Of a DNA stretch of 64,000 nucleotides, positions 34,607 to 42,063 are shown piece by piece. The notes beneath the pieces are model-generated. The model ran no database searches, was not told the DNA's origin, and saw only the letters and a list, made by a program, of their open reading frames with translations. The stretch's first letter is position 1; the number at the start of each line of letters is the position of its first letter. Origin of the DNA: Streptomyces alboniger (GTDB lineage: Bacteria > Actinomycetota > Actinomycetes > Streptomycetales > Streptomycetaceae); NCBI RefSeq assembly GCF_008704395.1, contig NZ_CP023695.1:1054001-1118000 (forward strand), in the 5' to 3' direction. The position numbers and the translations under genes are program-made.

Positions 34607-34635
34607 GGGCGCGGGGAACTGCGCGACCAGCCACA
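34606..34635. repeat. Streptomyces-type 30-bp interspersed repeat, copy 1
   Basis: The 30-bp block contains GCGCGGGGAACTGCGCGACC. It recurs at 36097-36126 in the same orientation with a single base change, so two copies flank the aspartate ammonia-lyase gene. Similar blocks are, to my knowledge, frequent between Streptomyces genes. The GCGC...GCGC ends can form a short stem. Confidence 0.75.
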
Positions 34636-34656
34636 CCCGGCTCGCACGGAAAGGGC

Positions 34657-36060
34657 TCAGGCCGCCCCGGCCACCCGCTCCGGGGTCAACAGCTCCGCAA
34701 GCCGCTCCGGCGGCAACAGCCCCTTCTCCAGGACGAGTTCGGCGACCCCCCGCCCCGTGGCGAGCGCCTCCCGCGCGATCTCCGTAGCGGCCGTGTAGCC
34801 GATGTGCGGATTGAGCGCGGTGACGAGCCCGATGGACGTCTCCACGGAGTGGCGCAGCACCTCGGTGTTGGCGGTGATGCCCTCTACGCACCGCTCGGCG
34901 AGGGTCAGGCACGCCGCACGCAGCGAGGTGATGCTCTTGGCGAGCGAGTGCAGGATGACCGGCTCGAAGGCGTTGAGCTGGAGCTGGCCCGCCTCGGCGG
35001 CCATGGTGATGGTGACGTCGTTGCCGATGACCTCGAAGCAGACCTGGTTGACGACCTCCGGGATCACCGGGTTGACCTTGCCCGGCATGATGCTCGAACC
35101 GGCCTGCACGGGCGGCAGGTTGATCTCGTTGAGTCCGGCGCGCGGGCCGGACGACAGCAGCCGCAGGTCGTTGCAGCTCTTGGAGAGTTTGACGGCGATC
35201 CGCTTCAGGACGCCGGACAGATGGACGAAGGCACCGCAGTCCTGGGTCGCCTCGACCAGGTTGGCGGCCGTCACCAGCGGCATGCCGGTGATCTCGGCGA
35301 GGTGGCGGCGCGCGGTCTCGGCGTACCCGGCGGGGGCGTTGAGTCCCGTGCCGATCGCGGTGGCGCCGAGGTTGATCTCGTGGATCAGCTCGACGGCCTC
35401 GGCGAGGCGCATGCGGTCCTCGTCGAGCATCACGGCGTACGCGGAGAACTCCTGGCCGAGCGTCATCGGCACCGCGTCCTGGAGCTGCGTGCGCCCCATC
35501 TTCAGGACGTCACGGAACTCCAGGGCCTTCGCGGCGAACGCGTCCTGCACGACCGACATGGCGCGCAGCAGCCCGTGCACGGCGCTGATCGCCGCGACCT
35601 TCACGGCGGTCGGGTAGACGTCGTTGGTGGACTGGCTGAGGTTGACGTCCTCGTTGGGGTGCAGGTGCTCGTACGCGCCCTTGGGGTGGCCGAGGAGTTC
35701 GAGCGCGCGGTTGGCGACGACCTCGTTGGCGTTCATGTTGGTGGAGGTGCCCGCGCCGCCCTGGATGACGTCGACGACGAACTGGTCGTGCAGGTGCCCG
35801 GCCCGGATCTCCCGGCAGGCGGCGACGATCGCGTCGGCCTTGGCCTTGGGGAGCAGGCCCAGTTCCTCGTTGGCGCGGGCCGCGGCCTCCTTGACGGCGG
35901 CGAGCGCGTCGATGAGCTGCGGATAGACGGAGATGGGGATGCCCGTGATGGGGAAGTTCTCCGTGGCGCGCAGGGAGTGGATGCCCCAGTAGGCATCGGC
36001 GGGGACGTCACGGTCACCGAGCAGGTCGTGTTCGCGACGGAGGGCGGGGGCGGCGGTCAT
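34657..36060 (-). CDS. aspA: aspartate ammonia-lyase
   Basis: Deaminates aspartate to fumarate and ammonia. The 467-aa protein has the usual length and the fumarase/aspartase hallmarks: GGAGTSTNMNANEV, HPNEDVNLSQSTND, TQLQDAVPMTLGQEF, and the mobile catalytic loop GSSIMPGKVNPV with its active serine. The Asn-rich motifs favour aspartase over fumarase, but class II fumarase is the alternative. The ATG at 36058-36060 has GGAAGAG about 9 nt upstream. It lies downstream of the asparaginase gene on the same strand (103-bp gap containing repeat copy 2), giving an asparagine to aspartate to fumarate pathway. Confidence 0.92.
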   Translation of the reverse strand: MTAAPALRREHDLLGDRDVPADAYWGIHSLRATENFPITGIPISVYPQLIDALAAVKEAAARANEELGLLPKAKADAIVAACREIRAGHLHDQFVVDVIQGGAGTSTNMNANEVVANRALELLGHPKGAYEHLHPNEDVNLSQSTNDVYPTAVKVAAISAVHGLLRAMSVVQDAFAAKALEFRDVLKMGRTQLQDAVPMTLGQEFSAYAVMLDEDRMRLAEAVELIHEINLGATAIGTGLNAPAGYAETARRHLAEITGMPLVTAANLVEATQDCGAFVHLSGVLKRIAVKLSKSCNDLRLLSSGPRAGLNEINLPPVQAGSSIMPGKVNPVIPEVVNQVCFEVIGNDVTITMAAEAGQLQLNAFEPVILHSLAKSITSLRAACLTLAERCVEGITANTEVLRHSVETSIGLVTALNPHIGYTAATEIAREALATGRGVAELVLEKGLLPPERLAELLTPERVAGAA

Positions 36061-36096
36061 GGTGTTGTTCTCTTCCGGGGCCGAAGCGCCCCCGAC

Positions 36097-36126
36097 GGGG
36101 CGCGAGGAACTGCGCGACCAGCCACA
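36097..36126. repeat. Streptomyces-type 30-bp interspersed repeat, copy 2
   Basis: Identical to copy 1 (34606-34635) except for one G-to-A change. It lies in the gap between the asparaginase stop and the aspA start, so if the two genes share a transcript the repeat is transcribed within it. Confidence 0.75.
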
Positions 36127-36163
36127 TACGGCCCGCAGACTGATACGTGTTCCAGCGTGCCGC

Positions 36164-37186
36164 TCAGGCAGCCGCAGCCTCGTCCAAGGCCGCCGCCCCC
36201 TCACCGACGACTTGGCGCAGAAGAGCCTCGCGCTCCCCCGGCCGGGAGGCCGAGAGCAGCGCCGCGAGCACCGCGCTCCGAGCCTGCCCGGCGCGCAGGG
36301 TACCGGTCAGGACCGCCCCGGCCCCCGCGAGGTCGACCGCGCCGCCATGGGTGTAGATCTCGGTGACGGGCCCGGCCTGTACCCGGGTGGTGAGGGCGAC
36401 CAGGACCCCGCGCTCGATCGCGGCGGAGATGGCGGCGACGAACTCCGGCGTCGCGTTGCCCGCGCCGGTGGCGACGAGCACGATGCCCTGGGCGCCCGCC
36501 TCGACCGCCGTCTCCACGAACAGCGCGTCGGCGTCGACGTGGTGCATGACCATGTCGACGCGGGGCAGCGTGGCGGTGGGCTCGGGCAGGGGCAGCGGTT
36601 CGGGGCGCTCCGGGCGGTGTTCGATGGAGACCTTGCCGAAGCCGACCTTGCCGACGCGCGGCCCGGACGGGTCGGCGAAGGCGTCGGCGGCGAGGGTCTG
36701 GGTCTTCACGGTGCCGCGCGCGGCGTGCACCTTGCCGTCGAAGACGACCAGCACACCGAGGTCGCGCACGGTCGCGGCGGTGAGCAGGGCGTCGTAGAGG
36801 TTGCCGGGCCCGTCGCCGCCCTCGGCGCCGAGCGGCTTCTGGGCGCCGGTGAAGACCACCGGGCGGGGGTCGTGGTGGTGCAGGTCGAGCAGGAAGGCGG
36901 ACTCCTCCAGGGTGTCCGTGCCGTGGGTGACGACGATGCCGTCGACGCCGGGGTCGGCCAGCACCTCGTGCACGGTGCGCAGCAGGGTGAGCTGCTGGGC
37001 GGAGGTCAGCCGCGGGCTGTTCACGTTGAACAGGTCGATGATCTCGGAGGTGATGCCGTGGGGTATCGCGGCCGTGGCCATGACCTCGCGGCCGGGGGCG
37101 TCGGCGGCGAAGCCGGTTCCCTGCCAGCGGCTGGCGATCGTCCCGCCGGTGCTGATGACGACGATCCGTCGCGCCTGCGTTTCCAC
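36164..37186 (-). CDS. L-asparaginase
   Basis: Hydrolyses asparagine to aspartate and ammonia. The 340-aa protein has both active-site threonine motifs: VVISTGGTIAS near the N-terminus and VVTHGTDTLEESAF around residue 90. GDGPGNLYDAL and a C-terminal VLVALTTRVQAGPV are also family-typical. No signal peptide is seen with the chosen GTG start at 37184-37186, which has GGGAGG 9 nt upstream; longer frames would enter the promoter region. It is probably cotranscribed with aspA and divergent from an AsnC-type regulator, which is the obvious candidate controller. Confidence 0.92.
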   Translation of the reverse strand: METQARRIVVISTGGTIASRWQGTGFAADAPGREVMATAAIPHGITSEIIDLFNVNSPRLTSAQQLTLLRTVHEVLADPGVDGIVVTHGTDTLEESAFLLDLHHHDPRPVVFTGAQKPLGAEGGDGPGNLYDALLTAATVRDLGVLVVFDGKVHAARGTVKTQTLAADAFADPSGPRVGKVGFGKVSIEHRPERPEPLPLPEPTATLPRVDMVMHHVDADALFVETAVEAGAQGIVLVATGAGNATPEFVAAISAAIERGVLVALTTRVQAGPVTEIYTHGGAVDLAGAGAVLTGTLRAGQARSAVLAALLSASRPGEREALLRQVVGEGAAALDEAAAA

Positions 37187-37328
37187 GTCCGCGTACCTCC
37201 CAGGAATCCAGAGGATCAACGGCCCCCCGAGTGGTGGCCGACCTCGGCGCAACGATAGATCGAACACCGCGCAATGTGCTTGCCTGTATCCGCTCGGTCA
37301 ATCGATCACAGGGGTGGATAATTGCGTC

Positions 37329-37784
37329 ATGGACGCGATCGATCGCAATATTTTGCGCGAGCTTCAGAACGACGGACGGCTGACCAATCAGGAGCTGGCC
37401 CAGCGGGTCGGCCTCAGTGCCTCCCCGTGCATGCGGCGCGTGCGCCAGCTGGAGCTGGACGGCGTGATCCAGGGGTACCGCGCGGTCGTCGACCCGGAGG
37501 CGCTCGGCCGGGGCTTCGAGGTGCTGGTCTCGATCGAGGTGCGGCGCGACCGCGAGACGGTCGAGGCGTTCGAGGCGGCGCTCCAGGACATCCCGGACGT
37601 CATCGAGGCGTATCGCCTCTTCGGGAGCCCCGGCTGCCTGCTGCGCATCGCCGTCGCGGACCTTGCCGCGTACGAGCGTCTGTGGATCGAGCGACTCACC
37701 GCGCTCGCGGGTGTCACGGAGGTCAACTCCCAGATCATCATGAAGCGGATCAAGGAGTCCAAGGGCCTGCCGGTGGGCGGCTAG
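37329..37784 (+). CDS. Lrp/AsnC-family regulator, divergent from asparaginase
   Basis: A 151-aa regulator. The wHTH has DAIDRNILRELQNDGRLTNQELAQRVGLSASPCMRRVRQLE and the RAM domain has VLVSIEVRRD, DVIEAYRLFGSPGCLLRI and EVNSQIIMKRIKE. By position it likely senses asparagine or aspartate and controls the ansA/aspA-type pair. An inverted repeat CGCAA-TATT-TTGCG lies within its own first codons (37344-37357), and related TTGCG/CGCAA half-sites occur in the 142-bp intergenic gap. Both fit autoregulation. Confidence 0.9.
   Translation: MDAIDRNILRELQNDGRLTNQELAQRVGLSASPCMRRVRQLELDGVIQGYRAVVDPEALGRGFEVLVSIEVRRDRETVEAFEAALQDIPDVIEAYRLFGSPGCLLRIAVADLAAYERLWIERLTALAGVTEVNSQIIMKRIKESKGLPVGG
37344..37357. 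promoter_or_regulatory. possible AsnC/Lrp operator in the regulator's first codons
   Basis: CGCAA (37344-37348) and TTGCG (37353-37357) form a perfect 5-bp inverted repeat around TATT, unusually AT-rich for this genome. Further half-sites are CGCAA at 37270-37274 and TTGCG at 37323-37327. Binding is inferred. Confidence 0.4.
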
Positions 37785-37816
37785 CCCTCCCGGGGGCACC
37801 TTCCCCCACTCCTCTT

Positions 37817-37858
37817 TGGTACAGACCTATTGACGGCTGGTCCGGTCCTTCCTACCGT
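37817..37858 (+). promoter_or_regulatory. chitinase promoter with paired 12-bp chi repeats
   Basis: The -35 TTGACG (37830-37835) and -10 TACCGT (37853-37858) are 17 bp apart, a good vegetative promoter. TGGTACAGACCT (37817-37828) and TGGTCCGGTCCT (37838-37849) flank and overlap the -35 region, 21 bp apart. They match the Streptomyces chitinase direct-repeat consensus TGGTC(C/T)AGACCT at 11 and 10 of 12 bases. This architecture mediates chitin induction and DasR control in other Streptomyces chitinase genes. Confidence 0.75.
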
Positions 37859-37910
37859 GACGCTTCGCACCACGCACGTCTCCTCCCCCCTCGCACGCAA
37901 GGAGCACAGT

Positions 37911-38978
37911 GTGATCGGTCGGACGTTACGCCTGCTGGGGACCGCCCTGGCGATGGTCTGTGTCGCACAACTGCCGGCCGCCGCGGCGGCCCCCTCCGCC
38001 CGCCCGGCCCCTTCCACCCCCGCCGCCGACACCTGCGCGGTCAAGTCGAAGCCCGCGGGCAAGGTGCTCCAGGGCTACTGGGAGAACTGGGACGGAGCGG
38101 CCAACGGCGTCCATCCGCCCTTCGGCTGGACCCCGATCACCGACTCCCGCATCCGCCAGCACGGCTACAACGTGATCAACGCGGCTTTCCCCGTGATCCG
38201 CTCCGACGGCACCGTCCTGTGGGAGGACGGGATGGACTCGACGGTCAAGGTCGCGACCCCGGCCGAGATGTGCCAGGCCAAGGCGGACGGCGCCACGATC
38301 CTCATGTCCATCGGCGGAGCGACGGCCGGCATCGACCTCAGCTCGAGCCGGGTCGCCGACCGCTTCGTCGAGACGATCGTGCCGATCCTGAAGAAGTACA
38401 ACTTCGACGGGATCGACATCGACATCGAGACCGGACTCGTGGGCAGCGGCAACATCAACCAGCTCTCCCCCTCCCAGTCCAACCTCGTCCGCATCATCGA
38501 CGGCGTCCTCGCCCGGATGCCCGCGAACTTCGGCCTGACCATGGCCCCGGAGACGGCGTACGTCACCGGAGGCAGCGTCACGTACGGCTCGATCTGGGGC
38601 GCGTATCTGCCGATCGTCAAGAAGTACGCGGACAACGGCCGGCTGTGGTGGCTCAACATGCAGTACTACAACGGCAGCATGTACGGCTGCGCCGGCGACT
38701 CCTACCCGGCGGGCACCGTCCAGGGCTTCACGAAACAGACCGACTGCCTCGACAAGGGCCTGGTCATCCAGGGCACCACCATCAAGGTCCCCTACGACAA
38801 ACAGGTCCCCGGCCTGCCCGCCCAGCCGGGCGCGGGCGGCGGCTACATGTCACCGAGCCTCGTGGCCCAGGCCTGGAACCACTACAACGGCGCCCTGAAG
38901 GGCCTGATGACGTGGTCCATCAACTGGGACGGGTCGAAGGGGTGGACGTTCGGGGACAACTTCAAGCGATTGACGTAG
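37911..38978 (+). CDS. secreted GH18 chitinase, contains a TTA codon
   Basis: Secreted endo- or exo-chitinase of 355 aa. A signal peptide (RTLRLLGTALAMVCVAQLPAAAAA, cleaved near residue 30) precedes a single GH18 domain. The domain opens with LQGYWENWDGAANG, and has the SIGGATAG strand and the catalytic signature FDGIDIDIE with the acid Glu. No chitin-binding or Fn3 module is attached. The GTG has AAGGAG 6 nt upstream. Codon 6 is TTA (37926-37928), so translation should await bldA tRNA, fitting chitin use late in growth. The promoter carries paired chi repeats. The last 17 bp overlap the 3' end of the convergent acyltransferase gene. Confidence 0.95.
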   Translation: MIGRTLRLLGTALAMVCVAQLPAAAAAPSARPAPSTPAADTCAVKSKPAGKVLQGYWENWDGAANGVHPPFGWTPITDSRIRQHGYNVINAAFPVIRSDGTVLWEDGMDSTVKVATPAEMCQAKADGATILMSIGGATAGIDLSSSRVADRFVETIVPILKKYNFDGIDIDIETGLVGSGNINQLSPSQSNLVRIIDGVLARMPANFGLTMAPETAYVTGGSVTYGSIWGAYLPIVKKYADNGRLWWLNMQYYNGSMYGCAGDSYPAGTVQGFTKQTDCLDKGLVIQGTTIKVPYDKQVPGLPAQPGAGGGYMSPSLVAQAWNHYNGALKGLMTWSINWDGSKGWTFGDNFKRLT

Positions 38979-39801
38979 GCCTCACGGGCCGGAGCGGGCC
39001 GCGGCCTGCCGTCGGTGGTGTGCGGGCCGCGCCCGTGACCGACCGGTGCGCGGCGGCCGCCAGCGCCCGCCGGTCCGTCCCCCACAGCGGCGGATGCGCC
39101 GTGATCCGTACGGTGAGATCGCGGGCCGCGGCCACACGGCGCAGTGAGGTGGTGAAGTCCTCGGCTCCGAGGAAGGCCGCCGCCGTGGTGGCTGCGCCGC
39201 CCTCGCGGTAGGCGACCGTCACCGGGCGCACCGGAGCGCCCGCGTCGGCCGCAGCCTGGAACGCGGCCCGGCGGAAGCGCCCGGCCGCAGCGGAGCACCA
39301 CGTCGTCGCCTGGGGGAAGACGGCGATCGACGTGCCGGCGCGCAACCCGCACGCCAACTGCGCTACGACCGCGGGGAGTTCGCGCGGGCTTCCGCCCCTG
39401 TCGATGAATCGAGTGCCCGCGCGCCGGGCCAGCGCGCCGATCACCGGCCACTGGCCCACCTCGCGTTTGGCGAGGACGCACACCGGCTCGACGGCGAGCA
39501 GCGCGACGACATCGAGCCAGGAGATGTGGTTGGCCACGACGAGGGTGCCCGCGCCGCCGCCATCCGCACCCAGCCGCACGGCGGACCCCGCCTCCAGCCG
39601 CACCCCGAGCGCGTCGAGCACCGCACGCGCCTCGCTCCGCAGGATCCGGGGTGCGGCGAGCCGGTCGCCCCGCGCGGCGGCCCGGGTCAGCACGTACGTC
39701 AACGCGGCGTACCGTCGCGCCAGTTCACCCGGCGGTACGCGCCCCACCGGGTCGGCTGCGCAGCTCGCCGGGCAGCCGGGGTCCAGCGCCCAGGGGCTCA
39801 C
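38962..39801 (-). CDS. PlsC-type lysophospholipid O-acyltransferase, probably ornithine-lipid pathway (OlsA-like)
   Basis: A 279-aa 1-acyl-sn-glycerol-3-phosphate-type acyltransferase. The catalytic HX4D motif is NHISWLD, followed by a binding motif RFIDRGGS and the GTSIAVFPQATTW segment (FPEGT variant). The GTG start overlaps the stop of the upstream N-acyltransferase gene (GTGA), which strongly suggests coupled function. Paired with a hemolysin-like N-acyltransferase, this is the arrangement of ornithine-lipid synthesis, in which OlsA O-acylates lyso-ornithine lipid. Phosphatidic-acid synthesis is the alternative. Its 3' end overlaps the chitinase by 17 bp. Confidence 0.8.
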   Translation of the reverse strand: MSPWALDPGCPASCAADPVGRVPPGELARRYAALTYVLTRAAARGDRLAAPRILRSEARAVLDALGVRLEAGSAVRLGADGGGAGTLVVANHISWLDVVALLAVEPVCVLAKREVGQWPVIGALARRAGTRFIDRGGSPRELPAVVAQLACGLRAGTSIAVFPQATTWCSAAAGRFRRAAFQAAADAGAPVRPVTVAYREGGAATTAAAFLGAEDFTTSLRRVAAARDLTVRITAHPPLWGTDRRALAAAAHRSVTGAARTPPTAGRGPLRPVRPTSIA

Positions 39802-40550
39802 CGCGCCTCCTCGCCCAGGAAGAAGCGGCGGTGCCGCGCGCTGAGCCGTTCCATGTCGAGCAGTACGAAGAAGTCGGCGACGTCGAACTCCGGGTCGTGC
39901 GCCGGGGCCCCGCACATCCACGCGCCGAGCCGGAGGTAGCCGCGCAGCAAGGGCGGCAGGTCGGGGTAGGCGGGGCGCTCCGGGGCGGGTCCCGTCGGCG
40001 TCCAGGGGCGCCGGGGGTGCACGCGCAGTTCGGGCGGCGCCGCGTGCTTGGCGGTGCCGAGCAGCCAGGCGCTGGACGCGGCCCGCCCGCCGTCGGCCAG
40101 CGGCACGGAGGCGCAGCCCGCCAGGTGGCGGTGGCCGGAGAGCAGGACGTAACGGGCGAGCGCGGACCACATGAGGTTGATGACGGCACCCGAGCGGTGA
40201 TCGGGGTGCACGCAGGAGCGGCCCGCCTCGACGGTGGAGGAGCGCAGGCCGTCGAGGGCGCGCAGATCGAACTCCCGGTCGGAGTAGGACCGTTCGGTCC
40301 GGCCCGGCGGCAGCAGCCGGTAGGTGCCGACGACGTCGCCGGTCGCGGTGTCGGTGACGATGAGGTGGTCGGCGAGGTCGTCGTAGTCGTCGACGTCGTG
40401 CCCGGGCAGGGGCGTGTCGAGCGCCGCGCCCAGTTCCTCGCCGAACACGTGGTGGCGCAGCCGCTGGGCGGCCCTGATCTGTTCGGTGGTGTCCGCGATG
40501 GAGGTGACGTACGAACTGGTGACCGTCGAAACGAGTGATGTCGAGGGCAT
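39798..40550 (-). CDS. GNAT/hemolysin-like N-acyltransferase, probable OlsB (lyso-ornithine lipid synthase)
   Basis: A 250-aa protein of the autoinducer-synthase-like GNAT branch that includes OlsB. Motifs include RLRHHVFGEELG, DDLADHLIVTDTATGDVVGTYRLLPP (the DH...VGTYRLL segment), SCVHPDHRSGAVINLMWSALARY and GCASVP. These are typical of OlsB-type L-ornithine N-alpha acyltransferases. GGAAG precedes the ATG. It is translationally coupled to the PlsC-type gene. The substrate assignment is from family and pairing; another amino-acid lipid is possible. Confidence 0.78.
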   Translation of the reverse strand: MPSTSLVSTVTSSYVTSIADTTEQIRAAQRLRHHVFGEELGAALDTPLPGHDVDDYDDLADHLIVTDTATGDVVGTYRLLPPGRTERSYSDREFDLRALDGLRSSTVEAGRSCVHPDHRSGAVINLMWSALARYVLLSGHRHLAGCASVPLADGGRAASSAWLLGTAKHAAPPELRVHPRRPWTPTGPAPERPAYPDLPPLLRGYLRLGAWMCGAPAHDPEFDVADFFVLLDMERLSARHRRFFLGEEAR

Positions 40551-40866
40551 GACACTTCCGTTCTCGGTTCGGTGGGGACGTGCAAGCGCGGATGCGCGCC
40601 ACCCGCGAGCCCCTACTCGCGAGCGGCACGTTCAGCACGGTGGCGGCCCAGCCTGAACTTCGCACTTCGGACGCGCGTCCGCGGAACGTCCGGCGCACGT
40701 CGGGAACACGTTCCTGAGGGCGCCGGCGGGCCCGTCACGGTGACCGTACGGCCGTAGCCGGGCCGGGCGGCGGGCCGGGCGGCGGTCACCGGTTCCGCGA
40801 CCCTTCTCGGCCGCCCGGCGCGGGGCCCCATTGACCGGCCCCCGGCCAACGCCGTACAAACGCCGC
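40551..40866. other. 316-bp divergent region before the CoA-transferase
   Basis: It contains the promoter of the leftward acyltransferase pair and that of the rightward CoA-transferase. Composition is very GC-rich with several short inverted repeats, such as ACGTTC/GAACGT near 40690. I see no gene. Confidence 0.5.
40831..40860 (+). promoter_or_regulatory. promoter of the CoA-transferase gene, probably leaderless
   Basis: TTGACC (40831-40836) and TACAAA (40855-40860) are 18 bp apart. The ATG follows 6 bases later, so the transcript probably begins at the start codon. There is no Shine-Dalgarno in the gap. Confidence 0.55.
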
Positions 40867-42063
40867 ATGCCACCTCCCCTCCCCCTCGCCGGTATCACCG
40901 TCGTCAGCCTTGAGCAGGCCGTCGCCGCGCCCTTCGCCACCCGGCAGCTCGCCGATCTGGGGGCCCGCGTCATCAAGGTCGAGCGGCCCGGCGGCGGTGA
41001 CTTCGCGCGGCGGTACGACACCACCGTGCACGGGCAGGCCAGCTATTTCGTCTGGCTCAACCGCTCCAAGGAGTCCCTCACCCTCGACCTCAAGTCGGAG
41101 CGCGGCAGGGAGATCCTGGACGAGCTGCTCGCGGGGGCGGACGTCTTCGTGCAGAACCTGGCCCCGGGCGCAGCCGTCCGCATGGGTCTTGGCGCGGACG
41201 AGCTCCAGGCCCGCCACCCCTCCCTCATTCCCTGCACCATCAGCGGCTACGGCACGGACGGGCCCTGGGCCGACCGCAAGGCGTACGACCTGCTCGTGCA
41301 GTGCCAGACAGGACTCCTCCAGCTCACCGGCACCCCCGACGAGGCGGTGCGCGTCGGCATCTCGGTGGCCGACATCGCGGGCGGGATGTACGCGTACAGC
41401 GGCGTCCTGTCGGCCCTGTTCACACGGGCGACGACCGGCCGCGCACCGGCCGTCGAGGTCTCCCTCTTCGACGCGCTCGCCGAGTGGATGAGCCAGCCCG
41501 CCTACTACACGCGGTACGGCGGCACCCAGCCGCCCCGCGTCGGCGCCCGGCACGCGACGGTCGCCCCCTACGGCCCGTTCACCGCGTCCGACGGCAAGGA
41601 CGTGCTGCTGTCCGTGCAGAACGAGCGCGAATGGGTGGCGCTGTGCACGGAGTTCCTCGGCCGTCCCGAGCTGGCGGCCGACCCGCGGTTCGCCACCGGG
41701 TCCGACCGCGTGGCGCACCGTGAGGCCCTCGACGCGATCATCTCCGTACGCTTCGCAGAACTCGGCAGCGAGGAGGCGATGAAGCTGCTCGACCGGGCCG
41801 GCATCGCCAACGCGGGCGTCAATTCGGTCCATGAGTTCCTCAACCACCCCGTGCTGACCGAGCGCGGGCGCTGGCAGGAGGTGAAGGTGCCGGGAGCGCC
41901 GACTCCCGTGGAGGCGCTGCTGCCGCCCGCCGCTCTCTCCGGGGTCGCGCCGCGCATGGACCCGGTCCCCGCAGCGGGCGAGCACACCGAGGCGATCCTC
42001 GCCGAGCTGGGGCGCGACCCCGACGCCATCGCGCGGCTGCTCGCGGAGGGGGTCTGCCGGTGA
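40867..42063 (+). CDS. CaiB/BaiF-family CoA-transferase
   Basis: A family III CoA-transferase of 398 aa. The N-terminal segment LAGITVVSLEQAVAAPFATRQLADLGARVIKVERP and the RSKESLTLDLKS segment are typical, with the catalytic Asp expected within the DLLVQCQTG region (KAYDLLVQ). The C-terminal NAGVNSVHEFLNHPVL is also family-wide. It moves CoA between carboxylic acids; the donor and acceptor are unknown. The next gene is an acyl-CoA dehydrogenase overlapping by 4 bp, so the pair activates and oxidises a carboxylic acid. The ATG is likely leaderless. Confidence 0.9.
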   Translation: MPPPLPLAGITVVSLEQAVAAPFATRQLADLGARVIKVERPGGGDFARRYDTTVHGQASYFVWLNRSKESLTLDLKSERGREILDELLAGADVFVQNLAPGAAVRMGLGADELQARHPSLIPCTISGYGTDGPWADRKAYDLLVQCQTGLLQLTGTPDEAVRVGISVADIAGGMYAYSGVLSALFTRATTGRAPAVEVSLFDALAEWMSQPAYYTRYGGTQPPRVGARHATVAPYGPFTASDGKDVLLSVQNEREWVALCTEFLGRPELAADPRFATGSDRVAHREALDAIISVRFAELGSEEAMKLLDRAGIANAGVNSVHEFLNHPVLTERGRWQEVKVPGAPTPVEALLPPAALSGVAPRMDPVPAAGEHTEAILAELGRDPDAIARLLAEGVCR

